From Utricularia gibba (lineage: Eukaryota; Streptophyta; Magnoliopsida; Lamiales; Lentibulariaceae), in assembly GCA_002189035.1 (NCBI GenBank), contig CM007992.1, positions 496,001-560,000 on the forward strand: a DNA stretch of 64,000 bases, read 5' to 3'. The notes under the pieces are model-generated. The model was not told the origin of the DNA. It was given only the letters and a program-made list of their open reading frames with translations, and ran no database searches. Of this stretch, positions 25,167-42,226 are shown piece after piece. The position numbers and the translations under genes are program-made. Position 1 is the stretch's first letter; each line of letters starts with the position of its first letter.

Positions 25167-27784
25167 CTAATCTCCATCTCCATTCCTGGAAGATCTGTGC
25201 TGTTGAATCACTAGAACTGAACCACCAAGATCGAAGTCTGAAGAAGCTAAGTAATCTCCAACTTTACCAAGCTCTGGGCATTCTTCCCAGTCACTCAGCC
25301 CAATGGTTAATGAGTTGCATCCTGCTCCCTTCCCAACTATAAACATTGAGTACATGTCTGCCATATCTCTCAAAGCAGCTGCGGTTTCTTCTCCATTTTC
25401 TACATGCTTCTCTACGTATCCTACTTGTCCTGATGTTACATACCTGTGCCAGCCCCATGTCATGATGATGATTATAAGAGAGTGAGCTTCATCTGAGTGT
25501 TTGTTAAACTTACCTGTTGAAGAAATCTGACATGGCTTTGTTATCCATGTCGTTTTCCGGCAGGCGGCTGGATATTTCGAGCAGCACATCTCTGTCCTGG
25601 TAAGCTACCTCAATGTCGTTGCTTCCCAGTTTCTGTGATGCGTGGAGGAATCTTATGACTGTGAGGCTGACATGGTGGTGCATGCCTAGGCGTTTGCTGA
25701 GCCCCAGTGCTTCACGGTCATCCGGCCCACCAAAAAACAGCACCGCCACATGCTCTAGTGATGCACCGGCGGTGAGTCCACGGTCGACCAGAATGGCGAC
25801 GGAGCACTTTGCAAACCGGAGGACTTTCTGGTTTGTAGTCCTGATTCCTTCCTTGCCACTCTCCAGTTTTCCATCTATTCTTTGATGCTTGTGGAAAGGT
25901 AGAATGATGAAGGATGTTCTTGAGTCCTCTGCAAATTCACATATCTCGGAGTACATTCTTGCATATGGAGCAACAACTTTGGACTGACGGATATTCACCC
26001 CAGTTTCAAATGCGAAAATGTCTACTACTTCGTTGATCTCCACCTCATCGTTGCCGCCATAATCATCATCATCATCATCATCACTGAGTTCATCTTCTTC
26101 CTTCTGGTGGTAAAGCAAGTGGGTCTTGGTTTTTTCAGGGAGCTCGATCAGGTGCATCAGATAAGGAGTGATGGCAATGCTTTCAGATGTGAAGGTTGCA
26201 ACCAGGCCTATCATTGTTGTCAGAGGACGAGGATTATGCACACAAGCCAGCAGCTTCAATTCACTCTCTGGTGATTGGCATTCAAAAGCCACATGTGTGT
26301 AGCCAAGGATATTGCTCTCATTTTTCACCACGGAAGCGATTATGGGTCCCCAAATCAAGGAATTGACTACAACCGCAGCCACCATCAAGTTGTAGAACAA
26401 CTGACTGGACACAACCTGCATCAATGATTTAGTTCTCAGATCAGCACCTGCAAACCAAACCATCGAACAAGTTGATGCTACCTACTTTGTCTTCAAGAAC
26501 AATGGTGAGGGCAAGCAAGTCAACATGGCCCTTCAGGTTCATAAGGAAAGCAAGGTGCACCCCTTCATTAGGAGGAATTTTGAGGTGAAAGCAGGCAGCC
26601 AGTATGCCAGTTACCTTACCTCCAATGCTCAAAAGAATAAGGATAGCAACGATTCCGAAGCCACGGAGGTTGCCCATATAAGTTACATCTGCCTTGAACC
26701 CACTACACCCGAAGTATACTGGGAGTACAAAGTTATGAACTGTGTATGTCAGCTTTGTCAAGAGAGTGCGACCAGTTTTGCCACCTCTAGGAAACATGGC
26801 ACCAATGAGGAAACAAGCAATGATGCTGCTGAATCCCATGGTTTCCAGAGACATGGCAGCAACAAAAAAGATTGCCAAAAGAACAAAAAGCTCAGTGTTC
26901 TTGAGATACTTGTGATTCCTATTCCTTCTATTCAGCCAATTGGCCACATATCTGTTGACCAAAACAACTGCAAAAATAATAGCAAAGTAGAGAATTGCCA
27001 AGAAAAACCAGGTCGAAAACGCATCGCCGCGCTTGTTCCTTGACATCACAATCAACAAGACGGCAGCATAGCCATCACATACCATTGAGCAAGATATAGC
27101 CAACCTCCCAAGATCCGTGCTCGCAAACTTCAGATCATGAGCCAGGCGGACAACGAAAGGCCCAGCTGTGTTGGATAATATTATGGCTAAAGTCAATGCC
27201 ATCATGAAGGGAGAGCCATGTGCTCCGATGTCTTCATATATGAAGGTCGTCGCAGCTAACGCAAATACGGTACAAACCAAACAGCTCGCACCGGAAATGA
27301 CGCCTGTTGCATAGAAATTGCGCCGCACATACGCAATATCCGCCTCAAGTCCGATCAGGAACATTATGATCATTCTGGCGTACAGAACCATGGTCTCGTA
27401 GTATTCGGTTGAGTTATAGAAGAAGAAAGTCTTCACACTGTTTATGTGCGATAAACACGAAGGCCCAAGCACGAATCCCGACTGCATCAACATTGCAGAA
27501 ACAACATCAGCAACCAAAAAAAAAAGAAGCCCTTGAAATACGCCTCCCTCGTGTTCAATTTCTCGATCTCGCAACGAACACAATCAGGAAGAAAGAATTG
27601 CAGATATTCCTGTGAGTTCCGATGACGTACTTACGAGAATCTGGGCAAGGGGCGCCGGTTGGCCGAGCGGCTTCAACAGAATCTGGAAAAAATGCGAAAT
27701 AACCAGAAGACAAGAAACTTGGGTCCCCATCGCAAGGACAGGATTGAAAAACTCCCCTTTCCCCAAGCAGTCGCCGTAATCCAT
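25167..27784 (-). CDS. CHX-family cation/proton exchanger (CPA2)
   Basis: Multi-pass monovalent cation/H+ antiporter of the plant CHX clade, in endomembranes or plasma membrane, involved in K+ and pH homeostasis. Four exons (27784-27635, 27481-26482, 26447-25514, 25443-25167) close in phase: 786 residues. The N-terminal ~420 residues form the hydrophobic exchanger domain, with GQPAPLAQIL at the first junction, MFLIGLEADI, NTAGPFVVRLAHDL and GFSSIIACFLIGAMFPRGG. The long cytosolic tail has the CHX motifs FFGGPDDREAL and DLGGSVLVIQQ. The start ATG is at 27784; the open frame upstream begins with GTG and is not used. Unusual: a seven-Asp run in an acidic linker (ELSDDDDDDDYGG) in the tail. Which of the many CHX subgroups it belongs to is not certain. 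Confidence 0.93.
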
Positions 27785-28431
27785 TTCATTCGAACTCCAC
27801 CGCCTTCTACTCCGATCTGGATCCCTCCATGCACCGATGTTCTGCAACACAATCTCCACGCTTCTGCTTCATGCATCATCAACTCTGTTCTATATTTAGA
27901 ATCCGTAGGCAGTGAAAAACCGTGGCAGCTCCAATATTTTCATTATTTAGATATAAATTATTATATGATTAACTGATATATATATATAACTAAATGTATA
28001 CATAATAAATTATATTATACTTAAATATATTAATATTTTACTATCAAACAAACTCTATATTTCAAGTAATCCAAAAATTCAAAACTATATCACCAAATAG
28101 ACAGTGAATTATCCAAAATAGTTTAATTGCAATAATTAAACATCTAAAAAAAATTCAATCATGATTTAAATTTCTTAAGCACCAATGCAACTTCAATCCA
28201 AGCACACCAAAAACCTGAGCTGTTAAGTTATATGACAAGAGCCCATGTAATAATCTTGGGAAGGGATCCCAGAGCAAGATGCAGCAGTAGTTGCCTGTGT
28301 ACACTTGCAGGTATCCTTGGAACAATAATGCATTCTGATGGTAGTTGATATTCCGGCTCCTTGTGTTTGATCCCGAAAACTCAATGCAAATAATTTTGAA
28401 AACTGCGGTAGCCAAGTGGAGAAAAATGACC
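27785..28431. other. Spacer between CHX and MetRS genes
   Basis: About 650 bases, AT-rich from 27930 to 28160, holding the CHX promoter and the 3' flank of the MetRS gene. Nothing else recognised. Confidence 0.6.
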
Positions 28432-33538
<5,107 letters not shown>

Positions 33539-33775
33539 TCAGGGTGGCAGTATGCCACCTCCGGCGCCGGCGCCACCGAACCCGCCGAAAACGGGGATGA
33601 CGCCGGCCCACCCTCCGACTCCTCCGAAGGCCACGAAATTCTTTTCGTCCTTCACTCCCGCCACGGGCGCATCCGCCGCGGCGGTCACCACGTTCTCCGA
33701 ACTGGGAATGTTCCTGGCGGAGACCACCGCCGTGAGAGCGAGGACGAGCAAGAGAACTGCGGACACTCTCGACAT
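33539..33775 (-). CDS. Small secreted glycine-rich protein, putative cell-wall protein
   Basis: A 78-residue intronless protein. Residues 1-20 (MSRVSAVLLLVLALTAVVSA) are a clear signal peptide with an Ala-Arg cleavage site. The mature peptide begins RNIPSSENVV and ends in a Gly/Phe/Val-rich tail (FGGVGGWAGVIPVFGGFGG). This layout, SA|RN followed by a short acidic part and a glycine-rich end, matches the small plant family annotated as 'putative cell wall protein'. The function is unknown beyond probable export to the apoplast. A TATA-like CTATAAGT lies about 55 bases upstream of the ATG on the minus strand. The antisense ORF in the same place is a shadow. Confidence 0.8.
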   Translation of the reverse strand: MSRVSAVLLLVLALTAVVSARNIPSSENVVTAAADAPVAGVKDEKNFVAFGGVGGWAGVIPVFGGFGGAGAGGGILPP

Positions 33776-33828
33776 GTAGGCTGATCAGGAGAAGGAAATG
33801 GGATGCTTTACGGCTAGTGGTGTGGGAA

Positions 33829-33836
33829 CTTATAGA
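33829..33836 (-). promoter_or_regulatory. TATA-like box of the small glycine-rich protein gene
   Basis: The minus strand reads CTATAAGT here, 54-61 bases before the ATG at 33775, a normal spacing for a plant TATA box with a short leader. Assigned from sequence and position only. Confidence 0.45.
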
Positions 33837-34007
33837 AGAGGGAGATTGAATGCATAGAAGAGACTGTAGGTGAAGGGGAAAGCGAAGAGAATTTAATGGC
33901 GATCGTGCATGCATGGCATGCAGCCCATGCATGACTTACACGTGTCCAGTGCTACGCTCTCTACGTCACTAGCTAAGTTTTTTTGAAAACAACGTATTAA
34001 ACGACTG

Positions 34008-34474
34008 GGCTGCGGTGGGCTGCCATGAGGAGTCGAGCTGGGCTGTCATGCGGACCCGGGCTGGGATGCATGAGGAGCCGGGCTGGGCTTCCATGAGGAG
34101 CCGGGCTGGGCTGTCATGAGGAGCCGGGCTGGGCTATCATGAGGAGCCGGGCTGGGCTACCATCAGGAGTCGAGCTGGGCTGTCATGAGGAGCCGGGCTG
34201 GGCTGCATGAGGAGCCGGGCTGGGCTACATGAGGAGACGGGCTGGGCTGCATGAGGAGCCGGGCTGGGCTGCATGAGGAGCCGGGCTGGGCTGCCATGCG
34301 GAGCCGGGGTGGGTTGTCATGAGGAGGCGGGCTAGGCTGCATGAGGACCCGGGCTGGGCTGCATGAGGAGCCGGGCTGGGCTTCCATGAAGATCTGGGCT
34401 GGGCGTCCATGAGGAGACGGGCTAGGCTGCATGAGGAGCCGGGCTGGGCTGCCATGAGGAGCCGGGCTGGGAAG
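34008..34474 (+). repeat. GC-rich minisatellite, 22-23 bp unit, about 19-20 copies
   Basis: Tandem imperfect copies of a unit of the form GGGCTGGGCTGCATGAGGAGCC (given in two parts: GGGCTGGGCT, then GC or GTC, then ATGAGGAGCC). Unit length alternates between 22 and 23 because of the two- or three-base connector. Copies differ by single substitutions (GTCGAGC, GACGGGC, CATGCGG). It sits in an otherwise AT-rich spacer between the glycine-rich protein gene and KAT. Frames through it give repetitive Pro/Ser/Gln peptides, which I do not regard as genes. Confidence 0.92.
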
Positions 34475-34841
34475 CCACGACTTTCTGGGGTGGTGCCGAC
34501 GATAGGCGACAATGGTCAGAGAAAATAGGGATCAATTTTTCTGAATTATTAAATAATAAGGACTAAATAGATATAATTGATGACCAATTATAAATTGTAT
34601 TTATATAGTGATGAACAAAAATTATTGAAATAAAAAAGATTGTACGATAGATAGGTTGCCGGTGGGCATGGGTCTATTTAATAATTTAAATCAGGAAAAC
34701 AATTAAAATTCCTTTACGCTTCCCAACGAACGCAATTCGTCTTCGGATAAGACTTGGCGTGTTCTCACGTGTTTAGTCGTAATTTCGTTGTGTATATATT
34801 TCTTCCCAAAGAGAGAGGGAGAACACAATTTGGAGAAGGAA
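34475..34841. other. KAT promoter region
   Basis: About 370 bases between the minisatellite and the thiolase start. It is mostly AT-rich, with a leader immediately before the ATG at 34842. A TATA-like string (gtatatat) lies near 34792, about 50 bases upstream of the start. Confidence 0.45.
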
Positions 34842-37800
34842 ATGGAGAAGGCGGCTGATCGGCAGAGGGTGTTGCTTCAGCATCTGCGTCCTTCGTTTAC
34901 GTCGTCTTCTGTTGAGGATATCCAGTCTTCGCTTTCCGTCAGTTCCATCTTTCTTTGTTGTCAACTCCTCGTGCTTGATTCATGTGTTTGATGGTGGCTG
35001 ATTGTATGCGTAACTGATCTAGGTTTTTCGAAATTCGCTCTTTTTGTTTAATCATCTGGGTCGGTATGCGTGTTCGACATGATTCGTCAGTTTCTGTTTC
35101 TTAGTTAGGTCCTTGTCTCCTTGATTTCCTTTTGTGTTGTTCTAAGGTGGTGATCGGTGACTGTCGCCTGATGGATTCATGAGAGAGTTCCAGCTTATGC
35201 CTTCGTGTTTCTTGATCTGTGTTTTAAAGCTCGGGTTTTAGTTTATATTTTACGATGTTCATCGGAGGCATAGTGAATTGAGGAGTGTAGAAGACTAATC
35301 TGACTGCGATATCTCTTCTGTGCTCAGGCATCTATATGCCTAGCTGGGGACAGTGCACCATACCATCGATCTTCGGTCTTCGGTGATGATGTTGTGATTG
35401 TTGCGTAAGTGATCTGTTTCTCTTGATGCATTCTGAATTTTGTGGTGATGGTGTAATTTATTGTGGTTTCACATTTTCAGGGCCTTTCGGTCTGCTCTGT
35501 GCAAGTCAAAGAGGGGCGGCTTCAAAGACACTTATCCAGATGACATACTTGCTCCTGTCTTGAGGGTAATGTTTCTACGAAGTTGCTATGCTTGATCACT
35601 AGAATTTTAAGTTGGAGAGTTCTCATTACCTCACAATGTATTAGGCCTTGATTGAAAAAACGAAAATTAATCCAACTGAGGTTGGGGATATTGTCGTGGG
35701 AACTGTGTTGGCACCAGGATCACAAAGGGCAAGCGAATGCCGAATGGCTGCATTTTATGCCGGTTTTCCTGGTACAGTGCGTGGCGTGTGACTTGTTCGT
35801 TATTTTTCTTCTATTGTATGCCTTTCCTTCAAAAATTATTGAACCTTTGCTGGGGATTACTTTTTATGGGGATCCAGAAACCGTTCCTATCAGAACTGTG
35901 AATAGGCAATGCTCATCTGGCCTTCAAGCCGTAGCTGATGTTGCCGCAGCGATTAAAGCAGGATTTTATGATATTGGTAGGTGCATGAAACATTTTTTGA
36001 TTATACATGTTAATTGCGTAGTTCAGTCTCTTTAGCATTTGCCGTGATTATTCCTGACTCCAGGAATTGGGGCTGGACTGGAATCAATGACAGTTAATCC
36101 TATGGCTTGGGAAGGATCGGTGAACCCCAGGGTATGTGTATATTCCTCATTGTATTACTCCATTCAAGCATTCAGACGATTCCTAAACTGGAAACTGATA
36201 AACTTAATGGCCGTTCAGGCACAGCTGATAACCCAAGCCCAGGATTGCCTTCTTCCTATGGGTGTCACATCAGAAAATGTTGCACACCGGTTTTCTGTGA
36301 CCAGGAAGGAGCAGGATGAAGCTGCCGTAAGTTGAACATACTTAATTGCACCCCACTAGCGTCTGAAGGTGCATCTTGCTGAGCCTTATTTAAACCACCT
36401 TCCCAGTTAGATTCACACAGGAAGGCTGCTGCTGCAACTGCTGCCGGCAGATTCAGGGATGAGATAATCCCAATTAAAACCAAGGTATGATGCTATTTTT
36501 TTGTCTTTTTTGTCACCGAGTTAAGTGCTTATTGATTTCATTATAATTTTCTTAAAAAAAGATTGTGGATCCAAAAACCGGAGATGAGAAAGAAATTACA
36601 GTCGCGGTTGATGATGGTATAAGACCCAACGCTTCATTGTCAGATTTAAGTAAGCTAAAACCTGTTTTCAAGAAAGATGGCACAACCACTGCCGGTACAG
36701 TAATAATTCATTCATTTCATTCTTCATTTTTATATTTATGACTTGTATCTTTGATATTGTATCTATGTGATTCAGGGAATTCTAGCCAAGTCAGTGATGG
36801 TGCTGGAGCCGTCCTACTAATGAGAAGAAGCGTTGCTATCCAGAAAGGACTTCCAATCTTAGGAGTATTTAGGTTTGACTTTTCGTAACACCGTTATGGA
36901 ATTGTTCTGGTTAGCTTAAATTTTATGAACTAATCGTGGTGCTCTTCTGTTTCTTCTGTAAAGGAAATTTATAGTCCGACTGTATGGAAAGTATTTTATA
37001 TCTTGACTACTGCTTCTCTTTGAATCATTGCTTTACAATGAGTCGTGTATCTGGTGCATTGTCAGTTGTCAACCGTATGATGACTTTCTCATGGTAAATG
37101 ATGTAGGAGCTTCGCTGCTGTGGGAGTAGACCCTGCAATCATGGGGGTCGGCCCAGCTGTTGCAATTCCTGCTGCTGTAAAAGATGCTGGTCTTGAGCTT
37201 GGAGACATTGATCTATTTGAGATAAACGAGGTAACTGAGTATAACTTACACTTTCAAACACAATAAAGTGATCCTGATGCATGTGCATCCTTTGTCAGGC
37301 TTTTGCTTCCCAATTTGTATACTGCCAGAAGAAGCTTGACCTGAACCCTGAAAAAATCAATGTCAATGGTGGTGCCCTTGCAATCGGTCATCCATTGGGA
37401 GCCACAGGTACCAAACGTTCATTTTCCCTTTTCCTTGCAGTCCCAGGACAAGGGCTCCCAATAGAGGGAGTCTCTGCTGCATCAATTCTTATTTTTTTAG
37501 TTAATTAGGATTGATAGAGTTCATCAGTTTGGGCTGCTAATCTGATGCTATAGTAGAAGAAGTGTACATAATGGTGATCCTAGTTGATTGCTGATTGCTG
37601 TTCTCTATTACCTGTGCAGCTCCTTACTCTCCTCTTCTTTTAATGCATTGTCTGGGACTTGTCCATGTGCAGGAGCTCGCTGCGTCGCCACTCTCCTCCA
37701 CGAAATGAGACGTCGTGGTAGAGATTGCCGCTACGGCGTAGTGTCCATGTGCATAGGTCCGTCTTTCTCCCCCTCCATCTCCTCATTGTTTCACTCATCC

Positions 37801-37937
37801 ATGCTATTGACAAAACATGAAATTCAGGCACCGGGATGGGTGCTGCTGCTGTGTTCGAACGAGGCGACTCATGCGATGAACTCACCAACGCCCGCAGGAT
37901 CGAAGCGCACAACTTTCTATCCAGAGACGCCCAGTAA
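34842..37937 (+). CDS. KAT2: Peroxisomal 3-ketoacyl-CoA thiolase
   Basis: Catalyses the last, thiolytic step of fatty acid beta-oxidation in peroxisomes, also used in jasmonate synthesis. Fourteen exons close exactly in phase for 464 residues, the usual length. The N-terminus contains a PTS2 signal, RQ-x5-HL (RQRVLLQHL, residues 7-15), for PEX7-dependent import. Catalytic motifs are complete: RQCSSGLQA (nucleophile Cys), [15 protein letters not shown] (His) and VSMCIGTGMG (second Cys). All introns are GT-AG. The symbol follows the Arabidopsis KAT2/PED1 type; KAT1 or KAT5 orthology cannot be excluded, but the PTS2 leader and length favour KAT2. Lies in tandem with COQ6. Confidence 0.95.
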
Positions 37938-39054
37938 ACACGCAACAGCCGGCCAACTCATGCTTGTTTCTTATATACAGAATAACGCTACTGCGCGCAC
38001 TCTGTCCCCCTCAGTTAGAACTGCCGCTTCTGGTTGATTGGTTGCCGATATGGTGTATTCTTCTTCTACTTCTTCCCAAACTTGAAAATCTTGAGGACCG
38101 CCCAATAATGTCGGAAAGTGTGTGAAAAAGTGTTTCGGTGATCTCGTTTCCATATTCATTGCTCCGGCGCCGTTGCAGCACAGCGCGTAATCAGTATGTA
38201 GCCCGTCTCCGTCACCGGAGTAGAATTCGCCGGTTGGTTTCTCTGATTCTTCGTCATTTCACTGATCGGTAACTATTTGATCGCCATTCGCCAAACTCTG
38301 CAACTACAACCGCCAATTTGTGCTTATTTATACTAAGCGCTTTGGGCTTCCAATTAGTTGCTCTAATTGGGCCTTGGGCCTGTATTTAATTCTATCATCC
38401 AGACGAGGCCTAACGGAGACAGTAAAAATTTAACTCTAGTTTTAATTTATTCAAACTGTATTTGATTTTGTTTCTCAAAAATAATTTTTTAATAAATTCT
38501 GCATTTTTTAAAATAGAAGCTGTTTCTTTGATAACAAAACAAGCTTTGGAGTTTTTTTTTTCAGAATATTGCAAATATATCATTAATTTGTTTAAGAATT
38601 TCTATTTTTTTTTAGTTTTTATTTAAAATTGTAATTTCTGAAAAAAAGGGGGAAACGCTGGGGGGACAAGCTATTATCGGGTCGGGCTGGCCCGCCCATG
38701 CCCACTGTTCTTCAATTTCAGTTAATGGGGATGCAAATGTCAATAACAGAAGGGAAGGCTCCGAAGTCCATAGATCACGGGAAGAAGAAGACGGCTGTCG
38801 CCGTAACCATTTTTTCTTTTCTTGGTAGATTCTAGTATCCAGTTTTCATCTTTCTGTTTTCGAAATTTTTTCGCATTTCTTTTTGCTTTTTTGGAAATTT
38901 TAGGATATGAATGCAACCATTGAAAGGTTTTTCTATGCTGTGTGTTTTCCCGAATGATTGCTGAGTGCTTTTCTAGATAATATGTATGCCAAGCATGTGG
39001 TTTGCTTAGGAGGTGAGTCTTTTACTGAGTTCTGTTTGTTCCTGGAGTAGAATC
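37938..39054. other. Spacer between KAT and COQ6 genes
   Basis: About 1.1 kb: 3' flank of KAT, an AT-rich middle (38420-38640), then the leader of COQ6, which may begin with a non-coding exon around 38700-38990. No other gene or repeat seen. Confidence 0.55.
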
Positions 39055-42000
39055 ATGTTGAGAAAAGTGATATCGAAGACCCGTCATCTGAAATTGACGA
39101 GTAGAAGGGTATACAGTGGTGTAGGTGTGGAGACACATGATGGAGGCAACCAACAAGTTAGGATTCTCCTCAATTAAGCATATATTTTCCTTCATATCTC
39201 GTCCATCAGTTTTACTTTATATGGATCATTGATCAGACTAATTTGAAGGCTTATATACTCTGTTCAGGAGGTTCAGGATTATGGAGATTGGAATGAGGCC
39301 CCGGTTCATGATGTTGCTATTGTTGGAGGTGGCATGGTTGGCATGGCCCTGGCCTGCGCTTTGGGTAATATTTTCCCTACTTTTAACGATCCATCGTGTG
39401 TGGAAGTGCTTCCCATCTACGATAATATGGAATTCCTTTGGGTGGCTGTGGCCTCTAATGACATTGACCACATGGAGTCTTATCATTTCAGCCAACCAGC
39501 CATTCTCGAAGAACTTGAGTATTGCCATCATTGACAACAATCCTGCATTGCTTAGTGATGGTCCTATTAGCAAAGTGGATCTCCCTGAGCCTAGAGTCAG
39601 TACCGTAACACCAGCAACGATAGATCTTTTTAGAGGTATTGGTAGTTTTTTTTTTAGAAAAGGTTTTACATTTACAACTTGTGTCCTAATAAATAATCCA
39701 TTTGAGTCTATCTCTGTCTTATTCGTTTATTGCTATAACCAAGTGTGTTACTTCGTTGCTCCGAAGAGGTATGTGGATGACATTTTAAAGCTTCAGCTGG
39801 TTTTTTTTTTTTTTTTTTATCAGAATGCCTTTTGTCACTTACGATGCTTTCTTTCTTTATTAAAATTAAGAACTCTCGGAACTCTTTAGATATTTCAAAT
39901 TTCTTTTTAAAAACATGGGCTATCTATTTGTGACCTTAGGAAGAATCATGATAATGTGCTGCATGCTGAGTTTACAGTTTAAGGCTTAATTATAAAACAG
40001 GATATCGTGGATTTGTAGTAGTTGAGAAAAAGAATTTCTCTAATGGGCTACTCGGTGCCTTTCTCTTTCAGATGTAGGTGCATGGAAATATGTTGAGCAG
40101 AATCGACATGCTTATTTTGATAAGATGCAGGTATTGAGATCTGGTGTCTGGTTACTGTATTGGTGTTTTAATGAATTCCCAGGCCCCTCTGCTCCTGAAA
40201 TTTTTCCTTAACTCTTAGGTTTGCCGTCAATGACCACATGAAATATTGCAAACCGTCAAACTTATTTGAGTTGTTTTTGTCAGGATTTTCAATGTCATAG
40301 TTATTAACAAATTGTAAGGTTCAATTTTTAATATTCCAGCATGTACAAGCTATTTTTCTTTTAGCGTGCTATTTGTCTTGCCTTAATTGTTCAATAATTA
40401 TCTTTTTAGTTGCTGCAATGTAAACTGTTTAACTGAGCTGATGGTATTTTGTATATTCTGTTATTATGTTTTGGACATCGTCTAGGTCTGGGATTACACG
40501 GGGCTTGGATGCACGAGATACAATGCTAGAGACATTTCCAAAGATTTTTTAGGGTAATTATGAATGCTGAAAGCCATTTTTTCATGCATCATTCATTTTT
40601 TTTGTCCTCAAATGAAAATTCGATATTTTTAAATAGGTGTGTGGTGGAAAATAAAGTGCTTCAGAGATCTCTATTTTCATCCCTGAAGGTACTCAACCCG
40701 ATTCTGTAGCTTTTGAAATTTCTGAATTTTTGTTACGTCTACTAATGTCATTGAAGGAGGAATACTTTGTTTGATTTTGTGAGAGTCAGTTTTTTATATT
40801 TTATCCACATTTCTTTCGTGGTTTGGAGAATTGTCATAATCTCTGAACCAGTTCCGGTATCTTTTTTCCGTTTGCTTGTGTACTTATTTGTTGTACCATA
40901 CTGTTTTCCTAGTGCAGCCAGATATTTGCGTGTAATAGGCAATGGTGTTTCTTAGAAGTTGCTCTCACCAATTGCTCGTATTATATCATGTATTATTCGG
41001 TGTCATCTCCAATTTTTCTTATGGATGCACCTTCAACAGGACTCAACTTCTCACCATAAAGTTTATTCTTCCAAGTTAAGTTCAATGTCAATGGAAACTC
41101 GCGCCTCACCGACAAATCAAGGATCATCAGTGAGACTGGTACTTGAGGATGGGAGTAGCTTGTACACAAAGCTAGTTGTAAGTTTTGAGTTGTTCGCTGC
41201 CAAACAGGCTCATAACATTTTCCAAGAAGATCTTTCTTCCATCATCATCTTCTTGAGCTTGCCATGTCTGTTCTTTATCCCCAGGTCGGGGCTGATGGTT
41301 CCAAATCGCGTGTAAAGGAATTGGCAAAGATATCCTCTAGTGGGTGGAAATATTCACAAGATGCCATCATATGCTCCGTAGAACATGCAGAGGAAAACCA
41401 TTGTGCCTGGCAGCGCTTTCTTCCCAGTGGTCCTATTGCCCTTCTACCAATTGGCGACCGTTTCAGCAACATTGTCTGGACAATGAGGCCTGAAGAGTCG
41501 ACCAATAGGAAGTCAATGGATGACATCGATTTTGTAAAGGAAGTAAACCGAGCTCTTGATAGCGGTTATGGTCCACACCCAAAGGTGGTTCCTTTTGTTG
41601 GGGAAGGTGCATTTTTATCCTGGCTTGGAGGTGGGACTGCTCCATCTTCAAAGGAGTGCTTTGAAATCCCTCCAAAAGTGATTAGACTCTCTTCCCAGAG
41701 ATTGGCCTTCCCACTATCTGTTCAACATGCTGATACCTACGCATCAAAACGCATTGTCCTGGTTGGTGATGCTGCTCACACCGTTCACCCCTTGGCTGGC
41801 CAAGGAGTTAATTTGGGGTTTGCTGATGCCCTCTCTCTTTCCAAGGTGATCTCCGAAGGCATCGCTGTCGGATCAGATATCGGTGAGGTACCAGTTTCTG
41901 CTCCTCCCTGTGTTCATTCAAAGACGGTCATTACTCAGATCACTTCCAGTCCATTCTTCTTGCCGGTTTAGCTGTGGACTAATGGATTAGTTTGTGTTGT

Positions 42001-42226
42001 GGTTCAGGTCACTTTACTGAAAAGATATGAATCGGAGAGAAGACCAGCCAACATGGCCATGATCGCGATCCTGGATGGGTTCCAGAAGGCGTATTCTGTT
42101 GATTTTGGGCCGTTGAATGTTGTTCGTGCGGCTGCGCTTCGTGTGGCGAACTCCGTTCCGCCGCTGAAGAGGAGCATCATCTCCTATGCATCCGGAGACC
42201 ACAGGTTTCCTCTCCTGTTGTCATGA
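39055..42226 (+). CDS. COQ6: Ubiquinone biosynthesis monooxygenase COQ6
   Basis: FAD-dependent aromatic hydroxylase of the UbiH/COQ6 family, expected on the matrix side of the inner mitochondrial membrane in coenzyme Q synthesis. Nine exons (39055-39156, 39268-39364, 39492-39635, 40072-40130, 40486-40553, 40637-40688, 41040-41177, 41285-41887, 42008-42226) close in phase: 493 residues. A basic N-terminus (MLRKVISKTRHLKLTSRR) suits mitochondrial import. The FAD dinucleotide fold is DVAIVGGGMVGMALACAL (~49-66). The second FAD motif is VLVGDAAHTVHPLAGQGVNL in exon 8, followed by GFADALSLSKVI. The final exon has RYESERRPANMAMI and VPPLKRSIISYASGD. The frame is intact. Confidence 0.93.

Noticed and set aside
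26525-27043. 172-codon plus-strand ORF
   Set aside because: Antisense shadow of the CHX membrane-domain exon, whose spliced frame is complete and family-like.
27648-27690. The string GGTTGGCCGAGCGG resembles the D-arm of a tRNA-Leu or tRNA-Ser
   Set aside because: It is the reverse complement of CHX exon 1 coding sequence (GQPAPLAQ region), and no T-arm (GTTCGAATC-like) or acceptor stem lies at the right distance.
34163-34512. Minus-strand ORFs of 89 and 95 codons rich in Pro, Ser and Gln
   Set aside because: They are translations of the 22-23 bp minisatellite; periodic peptide, no signal peptide and no homologue recognised.
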